Source: Candidatus Enterenecus merdae (GTDB lineage: Bacteria > Bacillota > Clostridia > Oscillospirales > Oscillospiraceae). Taken from it: DNA of 64,000 nucleotides. Numbering within the stretch: the first letter of the stretch is position 1; each line of letters opens with the position of its first letter. The translations under genes were made by a program, and so were the position numbers. A model generated the notes under the pieces. The model was not told the origin of the DNA, searched no databases, and saw nothing but the letters and a program-made list of their open reading frames with translations. Of this stretch, positions 47,235-55,879 are shown piece after piece. Where the stretch lies: positions 1 through 64,000 of the forward strand of contig DVJZ01000044.1 of the NCBI GenBank assembly GCA_018716385.1, written 5' to 3'.

Positions 47235-48218
47235 CTATCCGACGGCAAGCCAGTAATAGTGCTGGCCTAAGTGGTTTGCTTGGCCGTAGTCATGCATATA
47301 TTGAGCCCACGTGGTGTACCAGGACACCGACGCGCCCGACCATGTGATCGCCCCGGTATACGCAGCCGCATCCACATCTGACCCAATTGCGACATACTTG
47401 GGGCAGCTATTAATAAATGCCCACATTAGTCCCTGATCGCTGGATGTGATCAAAACGACCTTCGGTACGAAATAGAAGGTTAAACTGCACGGGTTGTTCT
47501 GCCCGTATGTGCCAGTCCCAACGTAGGAGCCGGTTTGCACCCGCGCGATGTTGTTCTGCCCGAGCTTTTCGGCGAGCGCCGCGATCGTAGACCAATAGGG
47601 CGCGGCATTCCCGGCCTGCATGAGCACGCTGTCCTGGCTGGGCGTAGCAAGTTGGGCGAATGCGCCATACAGGAGCCGGTTAGCGGTGAAGCTACTCTTC
47701 CCGGTGCCACCTCGGAGAACGGGCAGTATGCCGCTGGTAATCTTGTTCGTGTTCAGGTTTGGGATCTGATCTATTGGGACTTTAACTCCAGCATCCAGCG
47801 TAGCCAGTCCGTTGGCCACGCCGGCCAGCAGCTGCGCCAGCGGAACCTTACCGTTTGCGTTCAGTGTGGCCAGTCCGCCGGCCACGCCGGCCAGCAGCTG
47901 CGCCAAGGGAACCTTACCGCTCTTATTCAACGACGCTACACCATTTGCCTTGCCTTTCTGAGATGTGGGGATGAAGTCCATACTCGGCAGTTCCTCTGCG
48001 GGGATCTTACCATCATCCCCCAGAGACGCAAGTAACGAGAACGCATCATTGATGGCGGTTACGCCATTCGCAAGTGCGTTGACCAGCTGCATGAGGTGGT
48101 TATAGCCGTGCTGCTCTGTCAGTCCAACCTCTGTCCCGTCGGGTGCGACAATCTGTCCCGTGGTCCAATTTTCTGGGAGATCTCCCTGAGGTGGGGTGAC
48201 AATCGGTTTATCAGCCAT
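47235..48218 (-). CDS. Phage tail fibre protein
   Basis: Collagen-like/beta repeats GKVPLAQLLAGVAGGLATLNANGKVPLAQLLAGVANGLATLD; receptor-binding-like C-terminus ending HLGQHYYWLAVG. Confidence 0.85.
   Translation of the reverse strand: MADKPIVTPPQGDLPENWTTGQIVAPDGTEVGLTEQHGYNHLMQLVNALANGVTAINDAFSLLASLGDDGKIPAEELPSMDFIPTSQKGKANGVASLNKSGKVPLAQLLAGVAGGLATLNANGKVPLAQLLAGVANGLATLDAGVKVPIDQIPNLNTNKITSGILPVLRGGTGKSSFTANRLLYGAFAQLATPSQDSVLMQAGNAAPYWSTIAALAEKLGQNNIARVQTGSYVGTGTYGQNNPCSLTFYFVPKVVLITSSDQGLMWAFINSCPKYVAIGSDVDAAAYTGAITWSGASVSWYTTWAQYMHDYGQANHLGQHYYWLAVG
47805..47936. repeat. 66-bp (22-aa) tandem repeats in tail fibre gene
   Basis: cagtccg(tt/cc)ggccacgccggccagcagctgcgcca.. recurs at 47805 and 47871. 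Confidence 0.8.
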
Positions 48219-49119
48219 TCTCGATAACTCCTTCCCGTACTGGGATCTTGTGCGTCATAATAACCGGCTGCGGGCCCACGGCCACATAAATCGCCGAGCT
48301 GGTCAGCACATTTCCCGCGCTGTCCAACAGCTCTGCTTGTAGGATTTCATCGGTCAACGAGCTGGATACTGGGTAGGTTACGGTGACCAGTGCCCCCTCC
48401 TGCGTCTTGCTGACATCATTGACCACGATCGCACCATTGATCCGGGCCGCAGCGATGTCCCCCAGCACAAACCCGGCTACCCCAGAGAGCAGCGGCGGCT
48501 GTACGCTCGGTGTTGTCGGCAATTTAAGCACCCCCATGTCCTCCTCGACGGCAAACGGCAGCACTCCCAACTGCCAACTGCCCAATACGTAATTGTAGTC
48601 TCGCAGCGCTCCGCTGATCGTTTCACTGAGCAGCAGCCCACTTTGCACAAAAGGTTTCTGCACAAACGCGATGTGCGCCGGCTTGATCCGGTTCACTGTA
48701 TACGTGACCTCGGTAGCGTAGTTAAAATTCTGCGCTGCGCTCTCGATATACAGCGTATAGTTCGGGTAATCCACCGTCACGGTCCACTCTCCAGGGCCGA
48801 TCAGCTCGTCCAGCTTCCGGTAGAGGAACCCCAGGGTAAAGGGCGGCTTGGTGCTGATCCGGTTGAGCACCCGGGCCCGGCGGAACTCCAGATCCTCGGT
48901 GGACGGGTTGGGCACGATACCGAACACCTGCTCCCACTCCTCCACCCCGCTCTCGGTCATGGTCTGGAAGTAGAAGTTGTCCTTCACCGTGTGCATGGCT
49001 TCCGCCAGCAGCTCCAGCTCCTGGCTCTCCGTCTGGCACAGCTGCTGATACTCCTGGATGGGCTTATACCAGGTGGGGAGGTACTGGAGCAGTTCAGGGT
49101 CAAACTGGATCGGGTTCAT
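48211..49119 (-). CDS. DUF2313/YmfQ-like baseplate-tail fibre connector
   Basis: MNPIQFDPELLQYLPTWYKPIQEYQQLCQTESQELELLAEAMHTVKDNFYFQTMTESGVEEWEQVFGI. Confidence 0.88.
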   Translation of the reverse strand: MNPIQFDPELLQYLPTWYKPIQEYQQLCQTESQELELLAEAMHTVKDNFYFQTMTESGVEEWEQVFGIVPNPSTEDLEFRRARVLNRISTKPPFTLGFLYRKLDELIGPGEWTVTVDYPNYTLYIESAAQNFNYATEVTYTVNRIKPAHIAFVQKPFVQSGLLLSETISGALRDYNYVLGSWQLGVLPFAVEEDMGVLKLPTTPSVQPPLLSGVAGFVLGDIAAARINGAIVVNDVSKTQEGALVTVTYPVSSSLTDEILQAELLDSAGNVLTSSAIYVAVGPQPVIMTHKIPVREGVIENG

Positions 49120-50246
49120 GTCAGCGTCACCGTCCCCAATACTGGCACCTGCTGCGTGGTGCCGTTCTCTGTCAGCTCCAGATCGGCAGTGCCGCCGTTT
49201 AACTGCACGTTGGTGGCGTTGACCACCCCGGTCACCCCCACGATGGCAGCGGTCACCCTGGCCACGTACACGTCGGCCGCATAGGCCACATTGTCTGTGC
49301 TCACATTGGTGTCCCACTCCTGCCGCACGCTGAGCAGGTAGGCCTCGATGGCGTCCTGGATGGGCTGCTGCACCTGCCCGATCTGGTACCCGGACGCCAG
49401 GGTGAGGGTGGCTCTCACGTTGACGGTCAGGGCCGTGGGGGCCACCACCGTCACCGTCGCCCCGATGGGGGCGGTACCCAGGCCCAAGCCCTGGTTGGGC
49501 GGAGGATCCACCGCGTTCTGTACATTTTCCACCAGGGTCTCGCTGGCCGGCAGCCAGTCGCTACCCAGGATGGACAGCTTGACCGTCCCCCCGCCGTTCC
49601 AGGTGGGGTAAACCTGCACGCTGCCCACCCCGTCGATGCTGGGCGCAAACTGCCGGTAGCTGGCAATGTTCCCACCGAAGGGCCGCTCGTTGAGCGCCTC
49701 AATGATCCGCTCCCGGAAGTCATCGTCGGTCTCCGTGTCATCCCCGGGCACGAGGATATCCTGGATCTGTGCCGAGCCCAGGCCGGGGATGGTGTTGATG
49801 GGGAGGATGGGGCCGGCGTAGTCGTTCCCGATAGTTCCGGGCGTCTCCGCAGTCAGCTGGTAGTAGTAATCCCCCTCCTGCGGATCCTCCACAGTGGCTG
49901 CCGCCGTGGCCACGAAGTTGATGCTGTCGCCGCCGTTGATGGTGGAGAACCGGGAGCCGATGGGAATCTCGGCGTCGAAGATGCCCAGGCGCACCGCGGC
50001 GCTGGCCGGGTACCGGGTCAGGCTGGCAATCAGGGCCAGCAGGTCCAGGTCGCTGCCCACCGCCGTCTGAATGAAGGCGGCACGCTGCACCTGGTTCAGG
50101 GCCAGGTATGCCTCCTCCAGGGCATAGGCCGCCGGTCCCAGGGCGGTGGGTATCGGGGAGCCGTCCCGCTTGTCATAGATATCCGGCACCCGCCCCAGCA
50201 TGCGCTGGAGAAGGTTCCGGTAGGTCTGTGCGGATAAATCAATCAT
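49116..50246 (-). CDS. Baseplate J-like protein
   Basis: YDKRDGSPIPTALGPAAYALEEAYLALNQVQRAAFIQTAVGSDLDLLAL; GDDTETDDDFRERIIEALNERPFGGNIASYRQFAPSIDGVGSVQVYPTWNGGGTVKLSIL. Confidence 0.93.
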   Translation of the reverse strand: MIDLSAQTYRNLLQRMLGRVPDIYDKRDGSPIPTALGPAAYALEEAYLALNQVQRAAFIQTAVGSDLDLLALIASLTRYPASAAVRLGIFDAEIPIGSRFSTINGGDSINFVATAAATVEDPQEGDYYYQLTAETPGTIGNDYAGPILPINTIPGLGSAQIQDILVPGDDTETDDDFRERIIEALNERPFGGNIASYRQFAPSIDGVGSVQVYPTWNGGGTVKLSILGSDWLPASETLVENVQNAVDPPPNQGLGLGTAPIGATVTVVAPTALTVNVRATLTLASGYQIGQVQQPIQDAIEAYLLSVRQEWDTNVSTDNVAYAADVYVARVTAAIVGVTGVVNATNVQLNGGTADLELTENGTTQQVPVLGTVTLT

Positions 50247-50659
50247 GCGATCGCCACCTCCATGCTCTGGCCCTCGATCTGCCCGAACACCGTGCGCACG
50301 GTGAACGTGGCGTGGAGGATACCGTCCTCAACGGTGTAGGCGTAATCCTCAATGCCGGTCACCCGGCTATCCACAGCCAAGGCAGCACGGATCCGGCGCT
50401 TGAGCTCCACACCCACATAGCCCGGGTCCAGGCCGATCAGTCCGTCATATTCCGTGCCGGTATAGGGCTGGTAGATCTGCCAACGGAACCGCTCCGTCCA
50501 CAGCAGGATCTCCACCGCCTGCCGGACTGCCGCCAGCTGGTCACAGGTGCCCTGGATGCGGCCGGTCTCCCGGTTGCAGTACCAGGTGAGCCCGGGCTGC
50601 TCCTGATAGGAAACAGGGCCGGACAGCTGGATGCCGTTGTCATTCGGCAGTGTCGGCAT
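50243..50659 (-). CDS. DUF2634 (XkdS-like) baseplate protein
   Basis: Order upstream of baseplate J; AVRQAVEILLWTERFRWQIYQPYTGTEYDGLIGLDPGYVGVELKRRIRAAL. Confidence 0.85.
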   Translation of the reverse strand: MPTLPNDNGIQLSGPVSYQEQPGLTWYCNRETGRIQGTCDQLAAVRQAVEILLWTERFRWQIYQPYTGTEYDGLIGLDPGYVGVELKRRIRAALAVDSRVTGIEDYAYTVEDGILHATFTVRTVFGQIEGQSMEVAIA

Positions 50660-50672
50660 ACCTCGTCCCTCC

Positions 50673-51167
50673 TCACTCGTGCTCGAAGATGCGGGATAGC
50701 ACGATGAACTTCTGCCCACGCGCGACGGACAGAAGCAGCACCTTGTCTCCCACCTCCAGCTTGCGGTTCAGTATGATGAACCCGTCCTCCACGGGCAGCT
50801 GCTTTCCGTGCTCCCAGCAGACGATGTCCTGCGCCTGCTCCGTGCTGTCGAAGCCTTCCGATACCAGGGAATAGGGCTCCGTCCGGTACCGGTCACTCAA
50901 GTCTGTAGAGGTTGTCCCGTCAGGGCAGGTATGGGAATGCCCCAGGGTGTTGATCCAGTGGTTGTGCGCCAGGACCGGGATCTTTTTCTCCACCACGCTC
51001 TCTGTGAGGTAGAGCACCTCCTGGCGGAGCGCCTGCTGATGCACATCCCGGGTGATCTCCAGCGGGTTGACGGCGGTCACCATGCCCGTGGACAGATCCG
51101 TGGGCTGAGAGGCCCCCTGCTGTTGATCCGCGATCATTTGAAGCGTCTGCAACAAACTCATGCCCAT
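50673..51167 (-). CDS. DUF2577 (XkdR-like) phage protein
   Basis: Order; YSLVSEGFDSTEQAQ..QLPVEDGFIILNRKLEVGDKVLLLSVARGQKFIVLSRIFE. Confidence 0.82.
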   Translation of the reverse strand: MGMSLLQTLQMIADQQQGASQPTDLSTGMVTAVNPLEITRDVHQQALRQEVLYLTESVVEKKIPVLAHNHWINTLGHSHTCPDGTTSTDLSDRYRTEPYSLVSEGFDSTEQAQDIVCWEHGKQLPVEDGFIILNRKLEVGDKVLLLSVARGQKFIVLSRIFEHE

Positions 51168-51169
51168 AG

Positions 51170-52138
51170 TTAGATCTCCAGTGTCTCAAATTCCATCGTG
51201 TGGACATCATTCTCGAAGGTGTGGGTGACCTTTTCAAGCAGCACCCACTGATCCAGATTGATGTCTCCCAGGCCTTGTACCTTCATCCGGATCATCCCAC
51301 CGGCCCGGACTCCGACAATCCCCAGGGATTGTACCTTCAGTGTCCGCATCCGGCGGTTGTAATACGCCAGCGTCGCCTTCGCCTGCTCCGTCATCTGAGC
51401 GGTGTTGACATCCCCGTCTACCTGCTGGTAGAGCTGCAGGAGACCCCACTGCCCAATGTTGGCGCTATCCTCCACTACCACTACATCCGCCCGGCCGGTC
51501 TCCTCATTGGGCCGCACCAGCTTGATGGAGTTGTAGGTCTGCTCATCGATGTCGGTCTTGTAGGTATAGTCCGTCAGCAGGGACTTGTCCCCGACCATCA
51601 CGGGGTACTGCATATCCTCCGGCCGGCTCAGCGCCAGGCCGTTCCCGTCGTCGTACAGCACATAGATCGTCCCCGTGTTCAACAGCGTGGTTTCCAGCAC
51701 ACCCTGGATAATGTCCAGGCAGCTCTGGTCTGTCTCTACCAGGGAGGGTATCTGATACCCGGTGCTTGCCAATACGCTGGTGGCAATCTGCCGGTCCGCC
51801 GCGATCTGGGCGATAATCTGGTCTGCCGTCTGCCCATAAAAGGCATAGGAGGCATTGGCCTTGAGGTACCGGATACGGTCGTAGCAGGTCACCTCAATCA
51901 GCCCCCAGCGGTCTTTGGACTTGGTGAACACCCAGCCGTAAAATACCAGGGTGCCGTCCACGGAAAACCGCACGATGTCGCCCTCCAGGAAGTCCAGATC
52001 CCCGCCCTTGATAACGGTGAAGGTCAGTTTCCCCGGGCTCCCGGTGCGCTCCGTGGTGTAGGAGACGGTGGTGGTGCTGTTGGTCACGTCCCACATTTTC
52101 CCGCTGCGCTTGTTGGCAATGATGAGTTCACAGATCAT
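51170..52138 (-). CDS. XkdQ-like tail hub protein
   Basis: KMWDVTNSTTTVSYTTERTGSPGKLTFTVIKGGDLDFLEGDIVRFSVDGTLVFYGWVFTKSKDRWGLIEVTCYDRIRYLK. Confidence 0.88.
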   Translation of the reverse strand: MICELIIANKRSGKMWDVTNSTTTVSYTTERTGSPGKLTFTVIKGGDLDFLEGDIVRFSVDGTLVFYGWVFTKSKDRWGLIEVTCYDRIRYLKANASYAFYGQTADQIIAQIAADRQIATSVLASTGYQIPSLVETDQSCLDIIQGVLETTLLNTGTIYVLYDDGNGLALSRPEDMQYPVMVGDKSLLTDYTYKTDIDEQTYNSIKLVRPNEETGRADVVVVEDSANIGQWGLLQLYQQVDGDVNTAQMTEQAKATLAYYNRRMRTLKVQSLGIVGVRAGGMIRMKVQGLGDINLDQWVLLEKVTHTFENDVHTMEFETLEI

Positions 52139-52890
52139 GTGTCAGTCACCACCTGCAGCTGATCCGCGGAGATCCACCCCAGGTCACCCCCGGATTCCGT
52201 GGTGATGTGGACCTTGCACGGCCGGGTGGGGTCTGAGCTGACGATCCGGGACACTACCACCCGGCTGCCGTTGGCGGTCCCGTGGGGCTCGTCCCCGTAG
52301 GAGGTGTAGTAGTAATTGCCGTTGGCGATCACCGTAGCGCCCACCACCAGCTGGTTTTGCGGCACATCTCGGCTTGGCTCGTTGGTCAGGATGGTCTCCT
52401 GCTCCCCGTCCTGGCTCGTCTCCTGCTTCACGGTGACCGCCTGGGGGGAATAGTCCCGCCACTCCCGGATGCTCAGGCCATAATAAAAGTCTCCGGTCTC
52501 CCCGCCGCGCTCCTCGTAGGTGAAGCCCGTGACGATGCAGTCAAAGCCCTCATCAGACGTGAAAAACGGGGCCCCGTTTTCATAGTAGCGCACCGGGGTG
52601 TAGGTCAGAATGGATCTTTCCCGCATGGCCCGCTCAAAGAAGCCGATGTAGAACTCCGGCTCACGAAACCCGTTGGGGGTGACAGTAAAACTGTCCGGAC
52701 GCCCGGGGAAATAGTCGGAGATGGTGACCTCTTTCTGTTTCGGGATGCAGGGCAGCGTGATGGGTCCGATGCCCAGCACGTTCTCGTCCTGGTTGTCGTT
52801 ATCCAGGGTCACAGGCAGCTTCTCCGGGTTGTGCGGCAGCCGGATCACTTGCCCGTCCAGGGTGAAAAACAGGCCGTAATTGATCCTCAT
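52135..52890 (-). CDS. XkdP-like tail/baseplate protein with SH3-like C-terminal segment
   Basis: FFTLDGQVIRLPHNPEKLPVTLDNDNQDENVLGIGPITLPCIPKQKEVTISDYFPG; located between tape measure and XkdQ-like gene. Confidence 0.8.
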   Translation of the reverse strand: MRINYGLFFTLDGQVIRLPHNPEKLPVTLDNDNQDENVLGIGPITLPCIPKQKEVTISDYFPGRPDSFTVTPNGFREPEFYIGFFERAMRERSILTYTPVRYYENGAPFFTSDEGFDCIVTGFTYEERGGETGDFYYGLSIREWRDYSPQAVTVKQETSQDGEQETILTNEPSRDVPQNQLVVGATVIANGNYYYTSYGDEPHGTANGSRVVVSRIVSSDPTRPCKVHITTESGGDLGWISADQLQVVTDT

Positions 52891-52894
52891 ACAA

Positions 52895-54751
52895 TCAGCC
52901 TCCCGAATAAGCATGCGCGGTAGCTCGCGTGGCGCCGGCCGCCGCCTGCTCCTGCAGGATACTGGCGATTGTGTCCGCCAGCGCCTGCCGGTCTGCCTGT
53001 GTTCGCCCGGTGTTGGCCCCGTTGACGGTGATGACCGGGGTGTTGGCCTGCAGGTTGATGTTGTTCACATACCGCCGTTCCGCCATGTCCACCAGGTTTT
53101 TCAGGTCCTCGTCCGCCATGTTGACGGACTTCTCGATGCTGCTCAAACTGCTCGCAGCTGACCCGGTATTGGCCGCGGTCTCCACGCTGTAAGGGTCATA
53201 GCTCCCAACGTTCCCAGTGGTCCACTGAGTGCCGCTCCCAGAGTTCGCCGCGGCCGCCGGCTGGCGCTGGGCAATCTCTTGCTGCCGGGCGGCGTGGTCG
53301 GCATCTCTGTCCGCCCACATCTGCTCAAGCTCTGCCTGGCGATCTGCGATGTTCTGCGCCACCTGTTGCTGCTGTGCGGTCAGCGCCTGGTTCCGGGCCG
53401 CCGTGGCTGCCTCATTCTCCAGCTGTGCGGTGGTGCCAAAGGTGACACGCTCAATGGTTTGGATAGCCACACCCGGCAGGAGGTTCAACTTTTCGATGAA
53501 CCAGTTGATTAAGTCAATGGCCCCATTGATCATAGTCTGCAGGATCAGAAGCACGTTGGCCTTCATCTGGCCCATGAAGTTCACAATATTCGTGGAGGCG
53601 GTGGCCAGTGCCAGGGTGAGCTGATCCCAGAGGTTCATCACGAAGAACACCCCGGTCATAAAGCCGGCCTTTACCGTATCCCAACCGTACATCAGAGCAT
53701 CCACGACGATCAGCCATGCGGTCTGTAGGCCGCCCACCGCCTGCACCCACTGGACGATCAACGCGATCACAATGCCGATGGCCACGGCGATCCAGGTCAG
53801 CGGGTTTGTCAGCAGCCTCGTAAAAAAGCCACTTACTGCGGCATCAGCTATGGCAGTCGCTGCCGCAAAGAACAGCAGCCCCGCTGCCAGGCCGGCAATG
53901 ACCGGGATCACCACGTCAATGTTGTTGCTCACCAGCTGCGCAAAGCTGCTGACCACTCCCAGCAGCGGCTCCAGGGCCTGGATGGCGATGTTCTGGCACT
54001 GGTTCCACACCTGGGCCCAGGTCATGGGCATGGACTCAAACTTGGCGTTGGTCTCCTCCGCGGCAGCGAACATGGCGTTCTTCACCACCTCCGCCGTCAC
54101 GGCGCCCTGGCTGGCCAGCTCCCGCATCTCCCCAGTGGTCACGCCCATGTACTGAGCAATAGCCTGGGCGATGGTGGGCGTCTGCTCCAGGATGGAGTTG
54201 AGCTCCTCGCCCCGGAGGGCGCCTGAGGACAGGCCCTGGGTCAGCTGCAGAATGGCCGCGCTGGCCGCAGTGCCGGACGCCCCGGACAGGGCGATCTGCT
54301 TATTGATCTGCTCTGCAAAGGCCACGATCTCCTGGCTGCTGCTGAAGGCGTCGCCGGCCAGGTTGCCCAACTGGGCCACCAGGTTAGCTGTCTCCGTGTA
54401 CAGCCCTCGGGAACGTTGCGCAGACTGCCAGATCATGTCGTTCAGCTGCGCAGTGGTCTGCAACCCGTCGTTCATCATATCGATGCGGGCCGCGGTCGAA
54501 GTGATTGTATCGGACAGGTTGATGAGCCTGGAGATGGTTTGTAAGCCTACATACCCGGCCACCAGTTTGCGGACGGAGCCGGCCAGGCCGTCGGTGGCAT
54601 TCGCGGCCTTCTTCTGACTCTGCGTCATCCGGTCAACGCTCTTCTGCGCGCTGGAGGTGGCGCCGGCCGCCTGGTTCGCCTGGCGAATGTACTTCGTGAA
54701 GGTACCAGAAAATTTATCGTAGAGGATGAGTTCCTCCTGGATCGTGGCCAC
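52895..54751 (-). CDS. Phage tail tape measure protein (GTG start)
   Basis: LYTETANLVAQLGNLAGDAFSSSQEIVAFAEQINKQIALSGASGTAASAAILQLTQGLSSGALRGEELNSILEQTPTIAQAIAQYMGVTTGEMRELASQGAVTAEVV. Confidence 0.92.
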   Translation of the reverse strand: MATIQEELILYDKFSGTFTKYIRQANQAAGATSSAQKSVDRMTQSQKKAANATDGLAGSVRKLVAGYVGLQTISRLINLSDTITSTAARIDMMNDGLQTTAQLNDMIWQSAQRSRGLYTETANLVAQLGNLAGDAFSSSQEIVAFAEQINKQIALSGASGTAASAAILQLTQGLSSGALRGEELNSILEQTPTIAQAIAQYMGVTTGEMRELASQGAVTAEVVKNAMFAAAEETNAKFESMPMTWAQVWNQCQNIAIQALEPLLGVVSSFAQLVSNNIDVVIPVIAGLAAGLLFFAAATAIADAAVSGFFTRLLTNPLTWIAVAIGIVIALIVQWVQAVGGLQTAWLIVVDALMYGWDTVKAGFMTGVFFVMNLWDQLTLALATASTNIVNFMGQMKANVLLILQTMINGAIDLINWFIEKLNLLPGVAIQTIERVTFGTTAQLENEAATAARNQALTAQQQQVAQNIADRQAELEQMWADRDADHAARQQEIAQRQPAAAANSGSGTQWTTGNVGSYDPYSVETAANTGSAASSLSSIEKSVNMADEDLKNLVDMAERRYVNNINLQANTPVITVNGANTGRTQADRQALADTIASILQEQAAAGATRATAHAYSGG

Positions 54752-54755
54752 GGTA

Positions 54756-54935
54756 TCACCTCTTTTGTTCGGCCTTCTTCCGTTCGCTGACCTCTTTCGC
54801 CACGAACTCGGCGATCAGCACCCGCTCCCGGTAGGGCAGCGAGGCATACTTGGAGGGGGGCCAGCCCAGATTGACGAAGCAGTAGTAGGCGATCAATGTC
54901 TCGGGATCTGGGTTGGCCCCGGCGATCAGTTTTTT
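54756..54935 (-). CDS. -1 frameshift extension of the tail assembly chaperone (no own start codon)
   Basis: At GAG GCA AAA AAC TGA, a -1 slip on A-AAA-AAC opens KLIAGANPDPETLIAYYCFVNLGWPPSKYASLPYRERVLIAEFVAKEVSERKKAEQKR*. Confidence 0.85.
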   Translation of the reverse strand, partial: KKLIAGANPDPETLIAYYCFVNLGWPPSKYASLPYRERVLIAEFVAKEVSERKKAEQKR

Positions 54936-55366
54936 GCCTCGTCCTCCACGTTGTCACCAAACCCGGACAGGGTGGTGATGGCGTCCACCAGTTTGTTGTA
55001 CTCCCCGCTCAGCAGCATCCGCCCCGGAACTTCCAGCGGGTCCAGGGTTTCAAAATGCTGGCACAGGGCGCTGTTGGAAAAGTCCGGCTCCACCGTGGCC
55101 GCCACCACTAGCCGCCGGCCGTAGTCCAGACTGTCCAGCTGGCTCACCTTTTGGCCCTTGACTGTCGTGGTGCGGGTGGCCCGCTTGGTGATCTCGTCGT
55201 TCTCCGCCTGGGTCAGCGCCCGCACCCGGAACGCCCGCAGCAGGGGCTTGCCGTCCGGGCCCTTGACCACGTTGCCCTTCTCGTCGTGCTGCACAAACCG
55301 ATCCGAGATATAGACCTCCTGCTCCTCCGGCAGGATGGGATTGAGAAAATCGGAAAGTCCGCTCAT
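54926..55366 (-). CDS. Phage tail assembly chaperone, XkdN-like (zero-frame product)
   Basis: MSGLSDFLNPILPEEQEVYISDRFVQHDEKGNVVKGPDGKPLLRAFRVRALTQAENDEITKRATR; position between tube and tape measure. Confidence 0.9.
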   Translation of the reverse strand: MSGLSDFLNPILPEEQEVYISDRFVQHDEKGNVVKGPDGKPLLRAFRVRALTQAENDEITKRATRTTTVKGQKVSQLDSLDYGRRLVVAATVEPDFSNSALCQHFETLDPLEVPGRMLLSGEYNKLVDAITTLSGFGDNVEDEAKN

Positions 55367-55381
55367 GGTAATCTCCTCCTA

Positions 55382-55864
55382 TCAGCCGCCCAGCTGCGCA
55401 GGATCACTGAATCCCTGCAGCATAGCCACATCTGTGTAAACAAAATTGAAGTCATAGCTCAGCATGGCCTCCTCGGAATTGAGGATGCTGAGGGGGATGG
55501 TACCGGTCAGATGGCAACCGTAATAGGCAATCACCTGGCTGCCCATGCTGGTGGTGGGGTCCTGGTTGGTGATCTGGATGTCGAACTCATCCATCACGCC
55601 GGTGTTGATGTACTGGAGCACCATGTCCCGCCACATGTTGGAGCCGTTGGAACCGTAATAGATGTTGCCCGTGCCGGTCAGCTTGGACCCGTTGGGCTTG
55701 TCCTGGATCTTCCGGGTACCGATCACCCGCATGTCGCTGGACTGGATCTCGGCATTGGTCGTGATGTTCTTCATGCCGCAGACCTCAACATTCCGGTTGC
55801 TCCGGGTTACGAAGATCTTACCCTCCGCGCCGTTTACCGTGTCTTTTGCGATCAAATAACTCAT
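55382..55864 (-). CDS. XkdM-like tail tube protein
   Basis: MSYLIAKDTVNGAEGKIFVTRSNRNVEVCGMKNITTNAEIQSSDMRVIGTRKIQDKPNGSKLTGTGNIYYGSNMWRDM-type sequence; follows sheath. Confidence 0.92.
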   Translation of the reverse strand: MSYLIAKDTVNGAEGKIFVTRSNRNVEVCGMKNITTNAEIQSSDMRVIGTRKIQDKPNGSKLTGTGNIYYGSNGSNMWRDMVLQYINTGVMDEFDIQITNQDPTTSMGSQVIAYYGCHLTGTIPLSILNSEEAMLSYDFNFVYTDVAMLQGFSDPAQLGG

Positions 55865-55879
55865 CTTTTACACACCTCC

